Assembly: GCA_003993805.1 (NCBI GenBank)
Contig: RSEF01000017.1
Coordinates: 8,586,533 to 8,650,532 of the forward strand
Source: Himantopus leucocephalus
Taxonomy: Eukaryota > Chordata > Aves > Charadriiformes > Recurvirostridae
Length of the DNA stretch: 64,000 nucleotides
Reading direction: 5' to 3'
The position numbers and the translations under genes were made by a program. Positions 56,110 through 64,000 of this stretch are shown here, piece after piece; position 1 is the stretch's first letter, and each line of letters starts with the position of its first letter. The notes under the pieces were generated by a model. The model was not told the DNA's origin, searched no databases, and saw only the letters and a list, made by a program, of their open reading frames with translations.

Positions 56110-56194
56110 CACGTGTTTTGTCCCCGACCAGCTCTGCTCAAGTTACACCGCNCGTTTTGTCCCCAACCAGCTCTGCTCAAGTTACACCGCTTCC
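56110..56194. repeat. About 40-bp duplication around single N
   Basis: cgttttgtccc..agctctgctcaagttacaccgc occurs on both sides of N 56152 with one g/a difference. Confidence 0.92.
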
Positions 56195-56834
56195 AAGGGG
56201 CGATTTTCTGCCCTGGCTGGGCTGCACCGAGCAGCCCTCACGAGTAGGACAAGGGAGGAATGAGACGACACCAGGACACTGCTGTCCCATCCCACAGTGG
56301 CAATGCCACTGCAACAGAGCAGGGCACGCCATGCTCAGCTCGCACTGGGCTGCCGGCTGTTATCAGAGGCCTCCAGAGCAGAAAAAAATCTGGAGGCGGC
56401 TGCATGCGTCGCTGCGAGCTCGGGGTAAGGCAACCACTGCTGGCGGTGATGGTCGGAGAAGACGAGAGCCTCTGGGCACTGGGGGACCGTGTTGCCCGCT
56501 GTGCTTTGGCAGGTTGGGGCATCCCGTATGCGCTCGCACCCGTCGCCACCCGAGCTGGTGGGACTGAGCTTTGTGCATGGTCCGCAAGCCTCCCGCAGCA
56601 CGCAGCCCCCCTGGGGCAAGCAGGGATGGTCCCGGGAAACGCTGCAGCCCCGCGGCTGCAGAGCAGAGCACCCACCCGCAAACCCCACAACGAGAACGTG
56701 GGGCTCCTGTGGTGAAACACAGCCAGCAAACCCCCACCCTCAGCCGGCCCCAACCCGGAGCCGCCGGGCTTTGCCGCGCCGCGCCGGCAGCAGGACCACG
56801 TTTCGGCCCCGCTCCCCCTCTCCTCTTCCCCTAC

Positions 56835-56861
56835 TTTTTTTTTTTTTTTTTTACCCCATTN
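56835..56861. repeat. Poly-T tract beside single N
   Basis: A run of T up to 56852, then accccatt and N at 56861; probably a sequencing or assembly break at a homopolymer. Confidence 0.8.
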
Positions 56862-56950
56862 TGGAGACATTTTGAGTTAATGAGACGGCATTATCCAGGC
56901 CAAATGAAAAAGAAAATGTGTATAATAATAAATCAGGGCATCTGCTCGGC
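56862..56950. promoter_or_regulatory. Candidate regulatory island in NOTCH1 intron 2
   Basis: AT-rich: ttgagttaatgagacggcat, aaatgaaaaagaaaatgtgt and ataataataaatcag inside GC-rich sequence. Repeat-free; conservation untested. Confidence 0.25.
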
Positions 56951-59900
56951 ACACAAAGGGCGGCGGGGAGCAGGTGTGCATCCTAATGAGGCAGAGCAGC
57001 TGCCGGCGCCCGCGGTCCATGCCCGGCTCGCCGGCGGCTCCGAGCCCGGGGCGCCGCGGCCGTGGGGCGACAGCGCTTCTGGGTGGCTGCGCCGTGGCCC
57101 CGCGTGGGGGAATGCGAGGGCTGAGAGGGGCCATTGTGCGGGGCCGGGCGGCCGGCGAAGGCACGCCGCCGGCAAACCGCTCAAGTGTGCAGTCATCTGT
57201 TAAAAGCACCGCTCTCCCCCCTCCCTGCACCACACACGCTTTTTTTCTTAAAACAATCCTCCGGGCTCTTGCGGCGGCTGGCGGACAGGGAAGCGTCACG
57301 AGATTCTCCAATGGGAGAAAAAGGCGGAAAGAAAAAAAAAAAAGAATAAGAAAAAAAAAAAAAATTTGGTGCTGGACAAAGAGCCCCGCGGGCAGCGCGG
57401 GAACCGCCGAGTGCGCGGGAACCGCCACGGCGCGGGCTTCGGCCGTGGGCAGCTGGGACCGGGGGACGATGCTCTGCGTCCCAGCCGGGGTGATGGCTGG
57501 GACCGGGGTTCCCGCACCACGGGGCTTCGATGAGGCCGGCGCGAGGGGCGCGGAGCCGAAAGCCCTCCCACCCAATTAGTCTTCGGACCGTTTCCAATTC
57601 CAGTGCAGGCAAGTGGTGGTTTGAACTCACGGACAGATGAGAAGCCCGAGCAGAGCCCAGGCTGAGCCTGGACATGGTTATTAGCCAGGAGGTTAATTAG
57701 TGATTGGAGGAACCGCCCGGGGGGGCAGGGGAGCCCATGTCTGAAGTCACAGGGGGGTTCGGGGGTGCTGGCAGTGCCCAGGTTGGGCTGTCCGGGTGCT
57801 TTCCAGGCTTTTGCTTCAGGAAACCCCTCAAGTTTCATGGAGTTGGCAGATTTTTTTTAAATGGCTTTCTATGTGTTTGCTTTAAGAGCTGGTTTACGGC
57901 CGCAATGAGCTCAGGAAGCGAGGAAGGTGCGGCAGACGCCGGGGCAGGGCTGGGCACGGGTCTGAGCTGAGCGATGGGCACTGGTGGGCAGGCGGGACCG
58001 GGGTACGCGCATGCATCGCATTTCTCCTCCCTGCAAGGGGGGTATTTCCAGCCACTGAGAAGTGCTGGTGAAGCTCTTCAGAAAAAAAAGCAATCCAACA
58101 CAGGCACCCTTAAAATCCGGCAGTCACTCCTGTCACCCCCCGAGGAGTCTGCGTCGCGCAGAGCGCGGCTGGCAGCACAGACCCACTGTGGATGCCCGGC
58201 AATTCCCGAATCGCAGCCACAACCATGGCAGGGACAGGGACAGCCCTCACGCACCCACACACCGCACCAGCTCCCAGCTCGGGGAGCCCTCTCAACCTCC
58301 TTCCATGGTTTCTAAGTCATCTCAGTTTCTTTTCAAGGTTTCAGAGCAGAAGGTCTCTGACAGCAGGGATGTCACTGTCACGATAGTGATATTGCTGCTC
58401 AGCAAGAGCATGAAATGAGGCCACCAGACGCTCCTCTGCTCGCACATGGCAGCACTCGGGATGTGCCCACGGGCAGCCCCGCACCCGGCAGCTTCGACAC
58501 CGCTCCTGCAGCATCTGTAGATGCTTCTGCACAGAAACGATGCTGTTCCTGCCCACGCTTGCAAGTCTGAGACGAGGCAGGGAAGAGCACGGCTGTGGAC
58601 CGAAGCTGTGGGATGAATTTTGCTGTTTCCTCCCCGCGTGTGTCCCGGAGCTCACTCAGCGCCGGAGACTCTCAAGCTGCATTTAAAAGCCTGATGACCA
58701 CAACGGCTTTAGAGTCCCGGCTGCAGTGGAAAGCCTGGAGACAACCCTCGCATGCAAAGCAAGAGATCAAAAACCAGTTGAAGAAGAAAGCCAGCCCAAG
58801 ACGTAGTTATTTTTCAGGTCTCCTAGGTCTGGAAAGGCTGGATTCAACAGAGCCAGGTTCAGCTCCCAGCTGTGCCGCAACCTCATCATACGTCCACCTA
58901 CTTCTCCAGAGGCTTAAAACCACTCCTGACGTTCAGCCCAGGGAGCAAAGCTTTATTTTCTGTATAAAAAAAAAATACCAGTGGGCGGTGGCATCAGGGC
59001 TCCCAGGTGAGCAGACATGGAGGATGCGACGTCCCCGCGGGCTCAGCCAGCTGCAGATCACCCTGTGGTTTTTCCTTTGGCATTTCCCAAGCGAGGGCTA
59101 CCCAAACCAAACCCCAAGCAGCTTATGGAAATTAGCATAAGAGACATTAAAGCTACGCTTTAATTATAGATATATGTGCCGGCAGAGGACAGGGCGGGTG
59201 CTCCAAGATCAAAACAGCTCAGAAGGGCCATTAGAAACCAGCTCCGAGGCGGTGAAAGGCGGCCAAGCTCCCCAGGGTCCCGAGGAGCCTCTGAAACCCC
59301 CAGAGTGGCCAGCATGGCCGTGCTCCCAGTCCCACGCGTGACGCACGCCCCGTTCCCGACCCAGGCAGGAACGGCTAAAAATACCGGTGTCTCTCCCTCC
59401 CCTGAGCACGCAGCTGAGAAACGTTTCCGTTGACTCACTAACCTGCTGCAGAGGCATCAAATGCTCCAGCCGCGACCCATCCTGCCATTTCGGATGGTGA
59501 CGGCATCCCGACCCCGGTGATGGCCGAGCCCTGCTCCAATGCACGATCTCCCTCTCCCAGCACCACGCTGGCACAAGGAGGAAGTCAGGGTGGACAGTCT
59601 CACAACTCTTCACTTCTAGGACATTTCTATGTGACCTAACCAAGGCACCGGGGCTGTCACTGGAGCACCAGGCAGGACAGGGGACAGTGATGCAGCGGCT
59701 GGTCCCCATCCCTGCGGATGGGGATGCTGCATGTGCTCCTTGCAGGTGTGAACACACTGATTTACACCCCCCTGAGACTCCGGAGCTCCCATCCAGCCCT
59801 GTGGCTTTTTGTTTTGGGGGGTCAGGCAGAGGCTGGGGGCTGGATTCCCACGACTCCGGGCTGCAACGCATCTTCCCCCTCCACGCCGACCCCGAGCAAG

Positions 59901-62900
59901 CACCCGCTCCCGGAGCACAGACTGCGGCGAGGGGGGAGGCGCAATTAATAATGCACCGCGCTCCCAACCCATAAATCTCCGGCACGATTCACAGGCGAAG
60001 TGAAGGGTGATGGAGAAGGCCTTGTCCAAGGTCAGACAGTGAGTCCCGGGGGACAGCCTGGGAACGGGAACAGCGGCCCCAAATTCCCACCCCGCTCCCA
60101 GCGCCGGAGCCCAGGCCAAATCTGGATCTGCTCAGCGTGGGCACGTGCATTTGTTGTGTCTGCTGCACATCCTTAACAAGTCACAAACAACGGCCCAACG
60201 CTGCAGTTATTTCAGCGAGGCTCCAGAAAAGCTCGGCAGATCATATAATCGAGAGCATGAATGAGCCGCAGAAATATCAGAGCGCCAAGGAGCTCTGCTG
60301 CCACGCCGCTGCCCCAGCTTTGCGTCACACATGTCCTTGCCTGGGCGCCGCGGCTTCCAGCACCCCCTCACCCCCACGGGCAGTGCTGGCAGAGTTGGGG
60401 TGTCCGTCCCGGCCGCTCCGTGTGTGCGGCTTCCGTGCGCGCCGCCGACCCTTTGTTCGCTCCCTCCCCGCTTGCAGCGCGCAAGGCTTTTCCTCCAAGC
60501 CACCAGCAACAGGTTTTGTCCCTCCGCAGCAATGCGGGCACTGAAAGCATCCCGAGGCAGATGTTTCTGTGACCTCTGACCCAAGACTAATGTTTTCCTT
60601 TCTGCGCTAAGCTGCCATCTGCCACGGCCGGCACAGATGACACCCAGGCGCTCCCGCAGCCCACCCCACCGCAGCACGGCTCCCGCATGGCGGCACGGGG
60701 GCTTTGTTCAAATTCGGGATGCGTCAGCGCCGCGCAAGGGGCTGGGGGGGCGTTTCAGAGGCGCTGGGTGCGTGGGGGATGCCCTGGGTGTGGGGGCTCA
60801 GCAGAGGCTCAGTGCGCATCGCCCCGCAGCTGAGAACGGCCACGCTCACACCACCCACGGCTCTCCTGCCCGGCCCCAGGGCGTCCTCCCAAGGGCTGAG
60901 ACCGTGGCAGGGCTGGAGGGAAAACCCACCTCGGGCTTAAAACGCACAAAATAAATCAACAAGCAAAATAAAACCCAGGTGTAAGCTGGAGCGCAGCCAC
61001 CGGGCTGTCCCCCATCCCCATCCCACGGCGGGGCAGGTCCAGGGGGCAGCCCCACACTGTGGGAGGGGATGGGGGGGGCTGGCAGGGAGCCCCATCCCAG
61101 CCACTGGCCCCTCGTCCAGGCTGCCTCTTATCTGCGCCGCTATCACATAACCTCTTCCTCACCCTCATCTGCTGGAAGCATAAACGGCGGCGGTTGTTTT
61201 CCCCAAGGTATGAGCACCGTGGGAAAGCCGAGGAGGGGAGGCTCAGGTCTTTACTCAAGCCCCGTTTTGGGGGTACTTGAGACTAACGGGTCCGGGAGAG
61301 TTCCCACTGCCTCCAGCGCAGCAGCGAACCCAGGAGCTGGGGTGAGGGGTCTCCCCTGCCGGAGGGAGCAGCCCCCACCCTGACCCCGGTCCCCCAGCGC
61401 AGGCTGGGCCGTGGGCAACGCCGCTCTCTGCCCTGCTCATAGCCTGGAGCCGCCATCCCAGACCAGCCACCCTCCCTGCGTCCCACGGTCCCCGGCAGAG
61501 CCACCCCAGCATAAAGGTGGTCCAAAAACCACAACCGTGTCCTTGCGTGGTGCAGAGGGTCCCCACCGAGGGACCATCACACCTGCAGAGCCCTCTGCAC
61601 GAGCAAACACACTGCGTGACCGAGCGGACGTGTGTGCCAGCACGGTCCGGACCCCACGGAGCAAAGCAATGGCCAAACGTGAGCAGGACGCTCAGATTTC
61701 ACGTGTTTGCTGGCAACAGCTGAGGGAAGGAGAAATCCCCAGCAGGAGAGTCTCCCTCAACTGCACACAGGACCACAGCCACCGCACGCTGCTCCCAGCC
61801 ACAGAGCGGTGACACGACCCTACCCCATCGTCCCCACACCTCTCGGGGTAACCGTCATCCTTGGGCTGACGACCGGGAACCACAACCGCCTGCTTTCGCA
61901 CCTTCCCCTGCGCAACCCCAGCAGCTGCAGCCCCCGGGCGTTCAGCTTGCTTTCCATCAGGCATCCACGCACCAGAGTCACTTTTCCAGTTGTGCCAGTG
62001 GCTCCCAGCCTGGAAGCAACACCCCAGCTTTCTCCTGAAGTTACACCCTTCCCTCTAAGACACGTTTCCTCCGTGCCAGCCCCGGGGACCCTGATCTCCC
62101 CCAGCTCCGATCCAACCAGAGAAAGGGCCGGTGCTGGGGAATACGTCTCCATGTCACTCAGGGAAGAGAGCTGCTTCTCACTCCACCTTCCCATTCCATC
62201 TTACTCCATTCATTCCTATTCCATTGTCTCCCCACGAGGCCCTCCCGTGTTCCTGCACGGAGCATCATCGGGGACCACAGGTGCGTATGACTGTCTACGG
62301 GATCGCTTCCCAGCGGCGTCAGTCCGCCTTGGAAAAAACCTGCCGAGCGTGGGAGCGCGCTCCGGAGCCAGGGGAAGGCAGACAGCTCTGGAAAACAGTC
62401 CCGCTGGGAAAGCGGAGCTCAGCACCCTGCGCTCCGGTCCCACCTCCTGCCCTGGCATCGCCACCCTGCTCGGGGTGGCACGGCACCCCTGGAGCCGGCA
62501 GAAGGAAGATGGGTGCAGAGAGACGAGGAACACTTTTGGACGCTGCCCTGAGCTCCTTGGGGCACTTGGGGCCATGGATGCTCCCTCCTGCCGTGGCAGC
62601 CAGGGGCTGGCGGGGGCCACTCGAGCCCCCTCCCGGCAGCAGGCACGGCCGGGCTCACCGCACCTCACCTGCAGCTTCGCTCTGTGGTTTCTGGCACAGG
62701 CGTCCGTTAAGAAACCAAAGGCTTCGCCACGGCTCCCGGGAGCAGCCCAGGCAGAGCTGCCCAGCTCCCCCTCACCACGTGGGGCACCCCGACCGGGCGA
62801 TGCACCCCAAAGCTCCCGCCATCCCCGCCGCGCTCCCCCGGCGCCGGCACGGCCCCACAAACACCTCCGGCAGCCGCAACGCGGCTCCCAGCACCAAAAC

Positions 62901-63059
62901 CCAGCGCTAGACCAAACTGGTGGGGTTTTTTATGAAGTCCCATCCGGGCCCTGCTTTATTAAACACTCTGGGACACCAGCCTGGGAAAAAAACAGAGTTT
63001 CACACAGGGAGGGTGGTTGGCAAAGCAGCAGGTTACTTCGAGTGACATCAGGTTAATAA

Positions 63060-63610
63060 AGCAAGCGCAGATCTCCAGTCTTGTTTAATTAAAAAAAGCA
63101 AACTGCAATCCAAAGTCTTTGATGTGTTTTTTTTCGTTCCACTTCATTTTTGACCTAGCCCAAGCCATCTAATTGAGATTTTTAAGACCCAGACTTTCAT
63201 CTGGAGAGAAAGTAAAGGAATTCCCAAAGCTGGATATAGTCATGGACAGGAGTGGGGAAAAACTCCTCCTACCAGCATGAAGGGGGGGAAAAAAAAATGG
63301 CTTTGTTTCTTAAGCAGACATTAGTCAGGACAGTTTGGGAATCAAAGTTCCCATTGTAACGAAAAACAATATAATCCCACTAGTAAGCGAAGTGGCCAGG
63401 CTATTCACCGGGCGGTAACCGGCTACCTGGGAAGGAGCTGCCTTTCAATGGAGCTTCATTCACAATAAACATGAAAGATGTCGAAGGAAGAGACCAAGAC
63501 AAAACTTGCCTCATTCCCACCCTCAACAATGGCTGCTATGAAATATTTTTTTTTTTTTTTCCCACCAGTTGATGTTTTTTATATCCTCTGCCGGTGTAAA
63601 TCCGCACAAC
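63060..63610. promoter_or_regulatory. Candidate enhancer in NOTCH1 intron 2
   Basis: A 550-base AT-rich block without repeats, between GC-rich stretches. Motifs: palindrome TGGGAA-TCAAAG-TTCCCA (63336-63353), SOX-like ATTGTAAC/AACAAT pairs, bicoid-type ataatccc and aacaatgg. Enhancers in NOTCH1 intron 2 have been described in vertebrates, as I recall; I cannot align to them here. Confidence 0.4.
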
Positions 63611-64000
63611 CCCATTGTTTGTGGGAGCAGGCTGCCCTGCGCTGAGCTCTGCTCTCCCTGGTCCCCGCTCCTTCTCTTAGAGGAGCCCATTTATGGGGCG
63701 ACCGTGAAGGATGAGCCTCCAGCGGAGGATCCCAGGGAACACAACCCGCGCTGGGGCCGGCAAACGGTCCCAGCAGCCACCCGCAGGGCAGGGGGGAGCG
63801 TCCTGGGGCAGGTCCCCAGGCAAGTGCCCATGCTGGGGACCGGTGTGCCTGTTAGACGTCATTAAGTCACCCGGCTCTTCTTTTCCTCCGCCGCGCTGCC
63901 CAGCAGCTGTGGCATTCAAGAGCACCTGCTGCAACTGCTCCTGTTTCAATTTTTCATTTTTAAGCATTTTCCCTTTAATTTTTTTTTTTTTTTTTTGGAG

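Larger units (their letters stand above)
55102..64000. other. NOTCH1: NOTCH1 intron 2 (partial, at least 8.9 kb)
   Basis: Runs from the exon 3 acceptor to the window edge. I looked for exon 2 (an EGF1 cysteine pattern before a donor) and did not find it. Content: a falsely duplicated 40-mer at 56110-56194, a T tract with an N at about 56836-56861, GC-rich stretches full of chance ORFs, and AT-rich islands at 56862-56950 and 63060-63610. No CR1 seen. Confidence 0.8.

Noticed and set aside
61707..63056. 449-codon plus-strand ORF in NOTCH1 intron 2
   Set aside because: Low-complexity composition with no recognisable domain; typical long open frame in GC-rich intron.
55102..64000. Search for NOTCH1 exon 2
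   Set aside because: No stretch encodes the expected EGF1 cysteine pattern in the right phase before a donor, so exons 1-2 are outside the window.

Overview
This is vertebrate nuclear DNA and almost certainly avian. It carries two large intron-rich genes, SEC16A and NOTCH1, both read on the minus strand. Chicken-repeat-1 (CR1) retroposon tails with the avian 3' end (ATTCTATGA type) are scattered through it, and SEC16A lies next to NOTCH1 as at human 9q34.3. I cannot name the species. The assembly has one 100-N gap and eight single Ns. Several single Ns sit between near-identical copies, which suggests joined haplotypes.

Layout, left to right. Positions 19-19078 hold SEC16A coding exons: 20 coding exons, 2,148 codons, with the C-terminus beyond position 1. 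The start codon lies in a 3.87-kb exon (15281-19153), followed by a 4.1-kb first intron and a CpG-rich promoter at about 22.9-24.1 kb with a YY1-type initiator. From about 24.1 to 29.07 kb is intergenic: an LTR fragment with duplicated tail, an AT-balanced repeat-poor block that may be regulatory, a CR1 broken by the gap, and otherwise nothing recognisable.

Positions 29070-55101 hold NOTCH1 from its 3'UTR up to exon 3. All 32 of these exons (3-34) could be placed with GT/AG borders and continuous phase. They encode 2,502 residues; adding about 47 for exons 1-2 gives about 2,549, close to mammalian NOTCH1. From 55102 to 64000 is part of NOTCH1 intron 2. Exons 1-2 and the NOTCH1 promoter lie outside the window.

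The two genes do not form an operon-like unit. SEC16A organises ER exit sites for COPII export. NOTCH1 is a secretory-pathway receptor cut by furin, ADAM and gamma-secretase, whose intracellular domain works with RBPJ in the nucleus. I found no new protein-coding or defence system. The most useful oddities are: a 41-bp micro-inversion present as two alleles either side of an N; a CR1 terminus lying where the branch point of NOTCH1 exon 4 should be; two miR-34 seed matches in the NOTCH1 3'UTR; a tandem tRNA T-arm-like repeat in the SEC16A CpG island; and several AT-rich islands in GC-rich NOTCH1 introns that look like enhancer candidates.
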